DNA from: Bordetella hinzii LMG 13501
Lineage (GTDB): Bacteria > Pseudomonadota > Gammaproteobacteria > Burkholderiales > Burkholderiaceae_B
Direction of reading: 5' to 3'
Assembly: GCF_001548475.1 (NCBI RefSeq)
Contig: NZ_LRUJ01000038.1
Span: 1 to 50,306 of the forward strand
Length of the DNA: 50,306 nucleotides
A program made the translations under genes and the position numbers. Shown here in pieces: positions 23,334 to 31,608 of this stretch. Under the pieces are notes generated by a model, which ran no database searches, was not told the DNA's origin, and saw only the letters and a list, made by a program, of their open reading frames with translations. Every line of letters begins with the position of its first letter. The stretch's first letter is position 1.

Positions 23334-24380
23334 TCAGGCGGCCAGGGGTTGTTCGCACAGGCCGAGCATCAGCTTTCGCCAGGCGGGCAGCTCCGGCTTG
23401 CCGGGTTTGCGCTCGCCAAAGAATTGCACGATCAGGTCGCCATTGGCCGCATAGAGCTCCAGCGAGGTCACCCAGCCGTCGGAGGTTGGCTTGTTGACCA
23501 CCCAGGCCCGGGCGATGGCGTCTGTGTTCAGATGCAGATTAAAGCGCGGATCGAGCACATTGAACCAGGGGCCGGTGCGGCGCAGCGTATGTACCGTGCC
23601 GGTGTGGATCTGGATCATGCCGCGGTTGCCCACGAAGCACATGATGGACAGGCCGGTTTCGGCAGCCTGCGTGAGCATGCGTTCGGCCGCGTCGGCCGGC
23701 ACGGTCTGGGCCAGGTCGCTGCCCGCGGCCGCCAGCGCCGCCTGGCGCGCCACCTTGAATTTGCGCAGCAGGGGGAAGAACTCATGCGTATCCGTCATGG
23801 CCAGCCAGGCCTGGCGCAGGGCTTGCGGATCCGCCACGCTGCTGTCCTCGGCGGCCGTGGCGATGGCCTCGGGGACGGGCCAGGCCGGCGCGCCGGCGAA
23901 TCTATCGATCAGGGCCTGCCAGGCGGCCGCGTCGCTGGCTTCGGTGCGATAGACCTTGTGCACCGCCACGCCCTCGGCGTCGAAGAATTGCAGGCTGTGG
24001 CGGCTGTCCTGTTCGACCGCCCAGGCCGTCCGCCAGCAGTTGAAGAAGACGCGCAGGTCGATGTCCGGGCCGAGCACCAGGCCCACCGGCCCCTCGGCCT
24101 GGATGTCCTCATAGCGGCCATGGCGCTCGTGCACGCACCATTCGTTGCGGGTCAGCGCCATGACTTCGCCCAGGGTGCCCAGTTCGCGGAAGAGGGCTTG
24201 CGGCTCGGCCGCCAAGGCGGTCACCCGGGCCCCGCCACAGCCGGCGGCGATCCATTCGGCCTCGCTCACGCCCAGCGCCTGGGCCGCATTGCGGGCGCGT
24301 TGCCCGGGCTGGCTGGCGGCGTAGGCATCGTGGCGGGCACGCAGGTCGCTGGCGCGCTGTTCAAAAGAAAGATCGGTCAT
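23334..24380 (-). CDS. bhuS: Haem-degrading/haem-carrier factor
   Basis: A 348-residue cytosolic protein of the HemS/HmuS/ChuX family, with two related halves: the first contains LGTLGEVMALTRNEWCVHERHGRYE, and the second contains IMCFVGNRGMIQIHTGTVHTL and DPRFNLHLNTDAIARAWVV. The family handles or degrades incoming haem to release iron. The ATG at 24380 follows an AGGAG site. It lies between bhuR and bhuT (7-base gap to bhuT), which is the conserved order. Confidence 0.94.
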   Translation of the reverse strand: MTDLSFEQRASDLRARHDAYAASQPGQRARNAAQALGVSEAEWIAAGCGGARVTALAAEPQALFRELGTLGEVMALTRNEWCVHERHGRYEDIQAEGPVGLVLGPDIDLRVFFNCWRTAWAVEQDSRHSLQFFDAEGVAVHKVYRTEASDAAAWQALIDRFAGAPAWPVPEAIATAAEDSSVADPQALRQAWLAMTDTHEFFPLLRKFKVARQAALAAAGSDLAQTVPADAAERMLTQAAETGLSIMCFVGNRGMIQIHTGTVHTLRRTGPWFNVLDPRFNLHLNTDAIARAWVVNKPTSDGWVTSLELYAANGDLIVQFFGERKPGKPELPAWRKLMLGLCEQPLAA

Positions 24381-24434
24381 GCGTTTTCTCCTAGGTCCGG
24401 CGGGCGGGTCCCGACCCCGCCCGCGCAAGGGGGA

Positions 24435-26999
24435 TCAGTATTGATAGGTCAGGGACAGGCGCACGCTGCGGCCGGGTTCGGTGTACCAGTCTACCGGGCG
24501 CGGGATGGCCGTGGTGCCGGCGGTCGGCACATTGATGGCTTCCCAGTATTTTTTGTCGAACAAGTTGAAGACGCCCAACTGTACCTGCATGCCGGCGGCA
24601 GGGCGCCAGTAAGCCATCAGGTCGACCACGCCGTAGCCCGGCGCCTGGAAGTCGGCATAGGGCGTGCCTGGGCCGGCATCCGGATACTCGACCTTGTCGC
24701 GCTTGCGCGCGGCCGTCAGGAGCGCGTCCACGCCCCATTGGTCGCGGGCATAGCCCAGGCCCAGCACCGCCTTCAGGGCCGGGATCGAGTTCAGGTACTG
24801 GCCTGTGCCCTGGTCCTTGCCCACGGCCCAGGCCAGCGAGCCCCAGGTGCGCCAGTTGGGCGCGAACTTCCAGTGCGCGGAAGCCTCGGCGCCATAGATA
24901 CGAACCCGGTCGCGGTTGACGATGCCGGTCACACCCAGCGGATACTGCCCGGCCCAGCCCGGCTGCCATTGCGGCGAGGAAGCGTCGAGGGGGACGTTCT
25001 TGTCGATGAAGTTCTGGTAGCGGTTGTCGAACACGGACAGCGCGCCGCCCAGGGCATCGTCGCCCAGTTTGGCGCCCAGCTCCCATCCCTTGCTGGTCTC
25101 GGGCTTGAGGTAGGGGTTGCCCACGCGCAGATAGGTGCCCGCGCCGCCATAATTGGTGTAGAGCTCGCTGGCATTGGGCGCGCGGTAGCCGAAGCCGTAT
25201 TGCGCATAGAGCGTGACCTGGTCGCGCGCCTTCCAGCTGCCCAGCAGCTTGGGCGAGAACCGGCCGCCCGAGGACGCGGGCGGCAGCCCGCCTCCGGAAT
25301 TGGCATTGTTGTCGTAGCCTTCGCTGGACTGCGGCTTTTGCTCGTAGTGGTCATAGCGCAGCGACGGGGTCAGGGTGTAGCGGCCGTCGGCGAAGCTGAA
25401 TTCATCCTGCGCCCAGAGGGCGAACTGGCTGCCCTTGACGCGCGGCATGTCGGCCTGGTTGGTGTGCAGCAGCTCGCATGAGCGCGGACCGAAAGGCGCG
25501 GGCATGCCCGCCGGGGTGGCCGGGCAGTTGTCGTAGCCGTCGGAATACTGTTGCGTGCGGTTGCCCATCCATTCGCCGCCCAGGGTCAGGCGCTGCGCGA
25601 CGCGGCCCTCGAAGCGGCGGCTGGCTTCGCCGCTCACGCCGAAGAGCGACTCGCGGATGGAATTGCCGCGTCCATAAGCCCCGTAGGGATAGCCGTAGCG
25701 GAAAGGATCGCGCGGGATGATGAAGGCGCGGCTGTCCATGCCGCGCTGGCCGCTCATGGCATTGTCCAGCGTGACGCGCTGCCAGTAGACCAGGGCCGTT
25801 GCGCTGTCGACCAGGCCGCCGGCGGCCGGCGCGATGTATTGGTAGTCCAGCGACACGCGCTCGCGCCGGGTGGTCTTGACCGTCGAGTTCTCGCCATACA
25901 GGTAGTTGGTGCCCGGGCCCTGTTCAAACATATTGTCCAGCTCGCCTTCGCGCTTGAAGTATTCCCCCGTCAGGCCGAAACGGTGGCCGCCATCGACCTT
26001 CTGCTGCAGCTTGGCCAGGAAGTTGCGCTGGGTGTAGTGCTCGGGCGTGGGTTCGCTGCGCTGGGGGCCGTAGCCGCCGACGTCGCCGCGGTTATCCAGC
26101 GCATGGCCGGCGCGGGCGCCCGCCTGGATCAGCCACGAGGTGTTGTCATGGATGCGGCCGGCCAGCGCGGCATTGGCGCCGCGGCTGGTGTCGGCCGAGT
26201 CGTAGTCGAGCTTGGCCAGCGCGCCCAGCTCGCTGCCGTCGCGCAGCAGGTCCGAGGGATCCAGCGTGTGCAGATCGGCCATGCCGCCCAGCGCGCCCGA
26301 ACCGGCCTTGGCCGAATCGGCGCCGCGCACGATATCCAGGCGCGACAGCGTATTGAAGTCCACGGCCTCCAGGCCGCCCTTGACGCCGCGCGCGCCGTCA
26401 TCCAGGAAAGGCAGGCGGATGCCGTCGATGCGGGTGAGCACGCGGTCCTGGTCCAGGCCGCGGATATTGATGCTGTTGTTCTGGCGGTTGAAGGTCACGC
26501 CCGGGTCCAGACGCTTGCCGACATCGCTCCAGCCATAGGCCATGGCCGAGTCCAGTGCCGGGCGGGATGTGCTGGTGGTCCAGGCGGGTTCGGCGCGCGT
26601 GCTTTCGCCCTCCACCGAGACCGGCGGGAGCTGGGGCACGGGGGCCGGGCGCAGCACATAGGTGCCGTCGCCCTGGCGCCTGGCCACCAGCGAGGTGCCC
26701 GACAGCAGCCGGGCCAAGGCTTGTTCAGGGGGATAGCTGCCGTTCAGGCCCGGGCTTTTCAGGCCGGCCACGGCCGAGGGTTCGTACAGCAGCGTCAGGC
26801 CGGCCTGATCGGCATAGCGCGCCAGCGCGTCGGCCAGCGGCGCGGCGGCGATCTGAAAGGCCTGGGGCGCGGCGCGTTGGGCCAGGGCGGGGGTGCAGAC
26901 GCCGAGCGCCAGGGCCAGGGAGGTCAATGCCCCGGCGCGCGCCAGGCGGCGCGAGTGCGGAACTGAAAGGGAAACGGAGAGGAGTCGTGCGGGTGCCAT
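24435..26999 (-). CDS. bhuR: TonB-dependent haem receptor with signalling domain
   Basis: An 854-residue outer-membrane receptor. After the signal peptide (LTSLALALGVCTPALAQ) comes an STN signalling domain (about 45-115, AFQIAAAPLADALARYADQA). This domain contacts HurR in the periplasm and is the mark of a sigma-regulated receptor. The plug (SINIRGLDQDRVLTRIDGIRLP, LDIVRGADSAKAGSGALGG) and a beta-barrel ending in aromatic Tyr-Gln-Tyr follow. The haem-receptor box has the form YRAP...NPYL rather than FRAP...NPNL, and contains no His between the two motifs. It is separated from hurR by 103 bases that probably hold the HurI-dependent promoter. Confidence 0.95.
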   Translation of the reverse strand: MAPARLLSVSLSVPHSRRLARAGALTSLALALGVCTPALAQRAAPQAFQIAAAPLADALARYADQAGLTLLYEPSAVAGLKSPGLNGSYPPEQALARLLSGTSLVARRQGDGTYVLRPAPVPQLPPVSVEGESTRAEPAWTTSTSRPALDSAMAYGWSDVGKRLDPGVTFNRQNNSINIRGLDQDRVLTRIDGIRLPFLDDGARGVKGGLEAVDFNTLSRLDIVRGADSAKAGSGALGGMADLHTLDPSDLLRDGSELGALAKLDYDSADTSRGANAALAGRIHDNTSWLIQAGARAGHALDNRGDVGGYGPQRSEPTPEHYTQRNFLAKLQQKVDGGHRFGLTGEYFKREGELDNMFEQGPGTNYLYGENSTVKTTRRERVSLDYQYIAPAAGGLVDSATALVYWQRVTLDNAMSGQRGMDSRAFIIPRDPFRYGYPYGAYGRGNSIRESLFGVSGEASRRFEGRVAQRLTLGGEWMGNRTQQYSDGYDNCPATPAGMPAPFGPRSCELLHTNQADMPRVKGSQFALWAQDEFSFADGRYTLTPSLRYDHYEQKPQSSEGYDNNANSGGGLPPASSGGRFSPKLLGSWKARDQVTLYAQYGFGYRAPNASELYTNYGGAGTYLRVGNPYLKPETSKGWELGAKLGDDALGGALSVFDNRYQNFIDKNVPLDASSPQWQPGWAGQYPLGVTGIVNRDRVRIYGAEASAHWKFAPNWRTWGSLAWAVGKDQGTGQYLNSIPALKAVLGLGYARDQWGVDALLTAARKRDKVEYPDAGPGTPYADFQAPGYGVVDLMAYWRPAAGMQVQLGVFNLFDKKYWEAINVPTAGTTAIPRPVDWYTEPGRSVRLSLTYQY

Positions 27000-27102
27000 G
27001 AGGGTCGTTCCGGTCAGAGATAGCCGTAGCCATTGCTTCCCATGACCGGCGAGCAGTCCAAACCGGACAGCTCATGCGCCTTTTTTTTGTAACAAGAATC
27101 AT

Positions 27103-28035
27103 TCAGGTTTCCAGCGGGCCGATCACGACCCAATAGGCGCCGCGGCGGCGCACTGTCACGGGCAGCAGCGCCGGCAGCGCGCGCAGCACGCCTTCGGTAT
27201 TGTCGAGCTGGAACGTGCCCGAGACGCGCAGCCTGGCGACGGACGGGTCGCAACGCACGACGCCGCGCCGGTGGCGGGCGATCTCTGCGGCGAATTCGGC
27301 CAGCGACATGTCGCGCGCCTGGAGCACGCCGCGCAGCCAGGGCGGCTGGCCGTCCACGGCCGTGGCCAGGGCATGCAGCGCGCTGGCGTCGAACCAGGCG
27401 GTCCGGGGCGCGGGCACGGTGGCGGCGGCGCCCCGGGCCGGCTGCAGGCGCACCCGGCCTTCGTAGACCTCGACCCGGCAGCCCTCGTCCAGCAGGCGCA
27501 GGACGAAGCGGGCCTGGCTGGCGCCGACCTGCCCTTGCGGCGTGTGGGCCACGCAGGGATGGTCGCCGGCGCGGACATAGATTTCGCCGGCGCGCAGCCG
27601 CAGGCCGTCGGCGGTGATGTCCACCGCCGTGCCGCTGTTCAGGGTGACCAGGGTGCCGTCGGCCAGCGTCAGGTCGCGCCGTTCGCCCGGCGCGCTGCGG
27701 TAGTCGGCAAGCAGGCCGGACTGCTCGCCGCCGCGCCAGGCCGCCCAGGCGGCCGGCGTGCCGAGGATGAGCCCGGCGAGGGTCTTGAGGGCCAGGCGCC
27801 GGGTCTTGACGGCGGGCCGCTCCAGCGTGGCGCGGGCCAGCTCCGGCGGCAGCGCGCCCAGCAGCGCCTTGAGCCGCTGGGCGCGCTGCCAGGCCTGTTC
27901 ATGCATGGCGCTGCGGGCGCGCCAGCGGTCGCAGGCGGCCGTGTCTTCGGCGCTGGCCTGGCCGGAAGCCAGGTGCATGAGCCAGCGCGCCGCTTCGCGG
28001 GCCACATGGCGGTCGATCGCGGCGTCCGGGTTCAT
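27103..28035 (-). CDS. hurR: FecR-like anti-sigma/transmembrane signalling protein
   Basis: A 310-residue FecR-family regulator. The N-terminal cytosolic DUF4880 segment (AREAARWLMHLASGQASAEDTAACDRWRA is the family pattern; key AARWLMHL and CDRWRA) is followed by one membrane helix (LAGLILGTPAAWAAW) and a periplasmic FecR domain (LTLADGTLVTLNSGTAVDI). It should sense haem-loaded BhuR through its STN domain and control HurI. The ATG at 28035 overlaps the hurI stop by 4 bases (ATGA), so the two are coupled. Confidence 0.94.
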   Translation of the reverse strand: MNPDAAIDRHVAREAARWLMHLASGQASAEDTAACDRWRARSAMHEQAWQRAQRLKALLGALPPELARATLERPAVKTRRLALKTLAGLILGTPAAWAAWRGGEQSGLLADYRSAPGERRDLTLADGTLVTLNSGTAVDITADGLRLRAGEIYVRAGDHPCVAHTPQGQVGASQARFVLRLLDEGCRVEVYEGRVRLQPARGAAATVPAPRTAWFDASALHALATAVDGQPPWLRGVLQARDMSLAEFAAEIARHRRGVVRCDPSVARLRVSGTFQLDNTEGVLRALPALLPVTVRRRGAYWVVIGPLET

Positions 28036-28550
28036 GCGTCGCCCATCGCCAGGATGCACTGCTCATAGGCGCGCAGGATGTGCCGCTGCGCCGTGCGCAC
28101 CGATATCTGCAGGCGTTCGGCGATATCGGCCTGGGGCAGGCGCTCGACCTGGGCCAGCAGGAAGGCGGTGCGCGTCCTGGCCGGCAGGGCCGCCAGCAAG
28201 GCGTCGATCTGGTCCAGCGTTTCGAGGATCAGCAAGCGCTGTTCGGGCGCGGGCGCGCACTCGGCCGGCAGTGCGGCCAGGGCCTCCTCATAGGCGCGCT
28301 CCAGCGAGCGGCGGCGGTAGTGATTGAGCAGCAAGCGGCCGGCGATGGTGACCAGATAGGCGCGCGGCTCGCGCACGGCGGGCAGCTCGCGGCGGTGCCG
28401 CAGCACGCGCACAAAAGTGTCTTGGGCCAGGTCCGCGGCATCGAAGCTGTTGCCCAGCTTCTTGCGCAGCCAGCCGTTCAGCCAGCCATGATGATCGGCG
28501 TAGAGTCGGTGGACATCGTCTTGGGAGGCAGAAAACACGTGGGCGCCCAA
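28032..28550 (-). CDS. hurI: ECF sigma factor for haem uptake
   Basis: A 172-residue FecI-type sigma factor with region 2 DAADLAQDTFVRVLRHR...REPRAYLVTIAGRLL and region 4 LPARTRTAFLLAQVERLPQADIAERLQISVRTAQRHI. Known Bordetella HurI directs bhuR transcription in response to haem. No ATG start exists near the proper N-terminus: a TTG at 28550 and a GTG at 28538 are the candidates, neither with a clear ribosome site. The TTG would lie only about 14 bases after the predicted start of transcription, so the GTG deserves equal weight. A Fur-like box overlaps the promoter. Confidence 0.92.
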   Translation of the reverse strand: MGAHVFSASQDDVHRLYADHHGWLNGWLRKKLGNSFDAADLAQDTFVRVLRHRRELPAVREPRAYLVTIAGRLLLNHYRRRSLERAYEEALAALPAECAPAPEQRLLILETLDQIDALLAALPARTRTAFLLAQVERLPQADIAERLQISVRTAQRHILRAYEQCILAMGDA

Positions 28551-28557
28551 TGTAAAT

Positions 28558-28598
28558 GAAAATAACTCTCATTCTATTAAATGGGCGTGAAACTGCAA
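28558..28598 (-). promoter_or_regulatory. hurI promoter with overlapping Fur box
   Basis: On the minus strand TTGCAG (28598-28593), 16 bases, then TAGAAT (28576-28571) forms a sigma-70 promoter. The 19-base segment 28576-28558, TAGAATGAGAGTTATTTTC, matches 13 of 19 bases of the Fur consensus and covers the -10 and start site. Iron-loaded Fur would block transcription. Confidence 0.75.
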
Positions 28599-28619
28599 TC
28601 GGAATCTGTCCTCCCCCGC

Positions 28620-29195
28620 CTAGGCCGGAAGGCGGGCAAGCAGCTCGGCGACCCGCTGCCGGCCATAGCCGGGCTCGGGTTGCTGGCTATAGAGAATGCG
28701 GAACACCACCGGCGCGACCAGATCGTCCATCAGCGCATCGAGCGTGGGCAGCGCCCGCGCGCCGCGCGCGGCCGCGCGCGCCAGGATGGCGCCGAGCTGC
28801 TCGCGGATGATGTCCACGCAGGCGCAGGGAATCTCGTCATCCTCGGAGGCCGTCAGCATGTCGCGCATCAGGGTGCGGCCCAGGGGCGAACCCATTTCTT
28901 CGATGTATTGCTCGGCCCAGGCCTGCAGGTCGCCTTGCAGGCTGCCGGTATCGGCCGGCGCCGCCACGGGCCGGAAGCGCTCCAGGGCGACATCGGCCAG
29001 CAGCTGCCCGATATCGCCCCAGCGCCGGTAGAGCGTGGACGGGGTGACGCCGGCGCGCGCGGCCACCTGGGGAAAACCGACCTGCTCGCGCGGCATCTCG
29101 GCCAGGAGTTCGCGCACGGCTTGGTGCACGGCGGCCTGTACCCGGGCGCTGCGTCCGCCCGGGCGCGGCGTGGGCTTGTCCGTAGGAGTGTTCAT
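28620..29195 (-). CDS. TetR-family transcriptional repressor
   Basis: A 191-residue protein with a standard N-terminal TetR helix-turn-helix (VGFPQVAARAGVTPSTLYRRWG, key TPSTLYRRW) and a helical ligand-binding domain of the YcdC/TetR_C type. It is divergent from the MFS transporter gene. Two near-identical 13-base palindromes lie in the gap, one beside its own start and one ahead of the MFS gene, indicating repression of both. The ligand is probably the substrate of the exporter (inference). Confidence 0.92.
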   Translation of the reverse strand: MNTPTDKPTPRPGGRSARVQAAVHQAVRELLAEMPREQVGFPQVAARAGVTPSTLYRRWGDIGQLLADVALERFRPVAAPADTGSLQGDLQAWAEQYIEEMGSPLGRTLMRDMLTASEDDEIPCACVDIIREQLGAILARAAARGARALPTLDALMDDLVAPVVFRILYSQQPEPGYGRQRVAELLARLPA

Positions 29196-29199
29196 AAAA

Positions 29200-29212
29200 G
29201 CTAAATATTTGC
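29200..29212. promoter_or_regulatory. TetR operator candidate, tetR-proximal
   Basis: GCTAAATATTTGC is a 13-base dyad with one asymmetric pair, starting 4 bases upstream of the tetR ATG. It shares its GC-A-rich/T-rich-GC plan with the site at 29246-29258. Confidence 0.6.
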
Positions 29213-29245
29213 TTTAACCCGGAAAGCCGGGCAGAATGTGCAAAC

Positions 29246-29258
29246 GCAAAAATTTTGC
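29246..29258. promoter_or_regulatory. TetR operator candidate, transporter-proximal
   Basis: GCAAAAATTTTGC is a 13-base perfect dyad around a central A, 26 bases ahead of the MFS start codon and 46 bases from its partner site. The surrounding 40 bases are AT-rich and hold the likely promoters of both genes. Confidence 0.62.
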
Positions 29259-29284
29259 TTTTATTATGCCGGAGTTATCCCGTC

Positions 29285-30457
29285 ATGTCCGCCTCGCCGC
29301 CCGTCCGCGCCCTCTTGCTGCCCGCCGCCACCTTGGGCCTGTTCCTCGCGGCCTCCAGCGCGCCCACGCCCCTGTACCGGCTTTATCAGCAGGCCTGGGG
29401 CTTTTCCCCCAGCCTGCTGACGCTGGTCTTCTCCGTCTATGCTTTCTCGCTTCTCGTGGCGCTGCTCACCACCGGAGCGCTGTCCGATCACCTGGGCCGC
29501 CGCCCCGTCATCCTGGCCGCGCTGGTCCTCGAAATGGCATCCATGGCGGTCTTCGCGCGCGCCGATAGCGTGGCCTGGCTGATGCTGGCGCGCATCGTGC
29601 AGGGTTTCGCCACCGGCATTGCCGGCAGCGCGCTGGGCGCGGCCCTGCTCGATGTGCACCATGAGCGCGGCGCCCTGGTCAACACGCTGGCGCCCATGCT
29701 GGGCATGGCCCTGGGCGTGATGGGCGTGACCGGCTGGATGGCCCTGCATCATGGCACGGCCGCCACCGTCTTCTGGACGCTGCTGGCGCTGTTCGCGCTG
29801 CTGGCCGTCGGCGTCTGGCGCATGCGAGAAAGCGCGCCGCGCCGGCCCGGCGCCTGGGCTTCCCTGCGGCCGCGGGTGCGCGTGCCGCCGCCGGCGCGGG
29901 AGGCCTTCGTCCGTACCGCGCCCATGTCCATGGCCGTCTGGGCCCTGGGGGGGTTCTATATGTCGCTGGGCCCCTCGCTGCTGGCCGACGTCACCGGCCT
30001 GGCCGGCCTGGGCGGCTGGGCGGTCTGCATCAACACCTTGAGCGCCGCGGCCGGCATCCTGCTGCTGCGCCGCCGGTCGGCGCGCTTCCTGCTGCGCGCC
30101 GGCGCCGTGGGCCTGGTCGCGGGGCTGGCCATTCTGCTGGTCGGCACGCACCTGGCCCATACGCCCGCGCTGCTGCTGGCCTCGGTGGTGGCGGGCATGG
30201 GTTTCGGCGTGGGTTTCCAGGGCGCGCTGCGCATGGTGATGCCGTTGGCCGAACCGCATGAGCGCGGCAGCTTGCTGGCCGCCGTCTACGTCCTCAGTTA
30301 CCTGGCGCTCAGCCTGCCGGCCATCGGCGCCGGCCTGCTGGCGCAGCGGCTGGGCCTGGTCCCGGCGACCGACGTCTACGGCGCGGGTCTCATCGGGCTG
30401 GCGCTGATGGCGCTGGCGAGCACGGCGAGGCCGCTTGCCCGGCGCGCAGGTGCCTGA
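29285..30457 (+). CDS. MFS transporter
   Basis: A 390-residue major-facilitator protein with about 12 membrane helices. The loop 2-3 motif GALSDHLGRRPVIL (motif A) is intact, followed by LARIVQGFATGIAGSALGAALLD, and the second half begins at AFVRTAPMSMAVWALGGFYMSL. Efflux is more likely than uptake given a divergent TetR. The ATG at 29285 has GGAG at 29271-29274 and precedes the first helix; an upstream in-frame ATG at 29255 would fall close to the operator. Confidence 0.93.
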   Translation: MSASPPVRALLLPAATLGLFLAASSAPTPLYRLYQQAWGFSPSLLTLVFSVYAFSLLVALLTTGALSDHLGRRPVILAALVLEMASMAVFARADSVAWLMLARIVQGFATGIAGSALGAALLDVHHERGALVNTLAPMLGMALGVMGVTGWMALHHGTAATVFWTLLALFALLAVGVWRMRESAPRRPGAWASLRPRVRVPPPAREAFVRTAPMSMAVWALGGFYMSLGPSLLADVTGLAGLGGWAVCINTLSAAAGILLLRRRSARFLLRAGAVGLVAGLAILLVGTHLAHTPALLLASVVAGMGFGVGFQGALRMVMPLAEPHERGSLLAAVYVLSYLALSLPAIGAGLLAQRLGLVPATDVYGAGLIGLALMALASTARPLARRAGA

Positions 30458-30612
30458 AAACGCGGGCATTTCTGCCTGGTTGTTGCCCAGCCGCAACAGG
30501 CCGGGCGGAAAGCCCGCGGCGTATCGCGCGTTGCACTTTTCGTCAGGTGGCTATGCCAAAATGGCGGCACACCGGCCGTGTTGCCGCTGATCTTTTTAGG
30601 TATTGCCACACC

Positions 30613-31608
30613 TTGAATCCCCTGCATCTGATCCGTTGCGCTCTGGCGAGCGCGGGGATGGCGTTCAGCCTGTCGGCGGCCGCGGCCCCGATCTTCGTGC
30701 TCAACTCGCTCAACGCCAATGTCAGCATCATCGATCCTGCCACCTATACCGAGCTGCGGCGCGTGCCGACCGGCAAGGAGCCGCATCACCTCTACCTGAC
30801 GCCCGACGAAAAGTCGCTCATGGTCGCCAATGCGCTGAGCGATACCATCACCCTCATGGACCCGCGCACCGGCGACATCCAGCGCACCCTTACCGGCATC
30901 GTCGATCCCTACCAGCTGCGCTTCTCGCCTGACATGAAGTGGTTCGTCACGGCGGCCAACCGCCTGGACCACATCGACATCTACGAGTACAAGCCGCTGG
31001 GACAGGGCCAGGGTTTCGACCTCAAGCTGGCCAAGCGCGTGCCGGCGGGCAAGACGCCCAGCCATATCGCCATCGACAGCAAGAGCAAGGTCACCTACGT
31101 GTCGCTGCAGGACAGCGACCAAGTGATCGCCATCGACCTGGCCACGCAAAAGCCCTTGTGGACCATGCCGGTCGGCAAGACGCCGGCCGATGTCTTCATC
31201 ACCGGCGACGACAAGATCCTGCTGGTGGCGCTGACGGGCGACAACTATGTCGAGGCCTATGATTTGACCGCCAAGCCGGCCAAGCTCATCAAGCGCATCA
31301 AGACCGGCGCCGGCGCGCATGCCTTCCGCGCCCAGGGCGACGGCCGCCATCTCTTCGTGAGCAACCGCAGCGCCAACACCATCAGCCGCATCGACATGCG
31401 CGCGTTGGAGGTCACCGACACCTTCGCGGCGCCGGGCGGCCCGGACTGCATGGACGTCTCCAAGGACGGCAAGCTGCTTTTCGTCACCTCGCGCTGGGCG
31501 GGCAAGCTGACGGTCATCGATCTTGAAAAGAAAACCGTCAGCAAACAGGTCCGGGTGGGCAAGTCCCCGCACGGCGTGTGGACGCTGAACCATGCGCCGG
31601 CCCGCTGA
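30613..31608 (+). CDS. Secreted YVTN-type beta-propeller protein
   Basis: A 331-residue exported protein. The signal peptide LIRCALASAGMAFSLSAAAA is followed by seven-bladed propeller repeats of the 40-residue YVTN/lactonase type (FVLNSLNANVSIIDPATYTELRRVPTGKEPHHLYLTPD is the first; later blades contain VTYVSLQDSDQVIAIDLATQ and LFVSNRSANTISRIDMRAL). The start is not certain. The TTG at 30613 gives a normal signal peptide and has AGG at 30598-30600, while an ATG at 30553 would put a 38-residue stretch before the hydrophobic core. The stop overlaps the next gene by 17 bases. It could be a scaffold, a binding protein or a lactonase. Confidence 0.83.
   Translation: MNPLHLIRCALASAGMAFSLSAAAAPIFVLNSLNANVSIIDPATYTELRRVPTGKEPHHLYLTPDEKSLMVANALSDTITLMDPRTGDIQRTLTGIVDPYQLRFSPDMKWFVTAANRLDHIDIYEYKPLGQGQGFDLKLAKRVPAGKTPSHIAIDSKSKVTYVSLQDSDQVIAIDLATQKPLWTMPVGKTPADVFITGDDKILLVALTGDNYVEAYDLTAKPAKLIKRIKTGAGAHAFRAQGDGRHLFVSNRSANTISRIDMRALEVTDTFAAPGGPDCMDVSKDGKLLFVTSRWAGKLTVIDLEKKTVSKQVRVGKSPHGVWTLNHAPAR

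Noticed and set aside
30488-30520. Hairpin CGGGC/GCCCG after the MFS gene as terminator
   Set aside because: The stem is only five pairs and no T-run follows on either strand.
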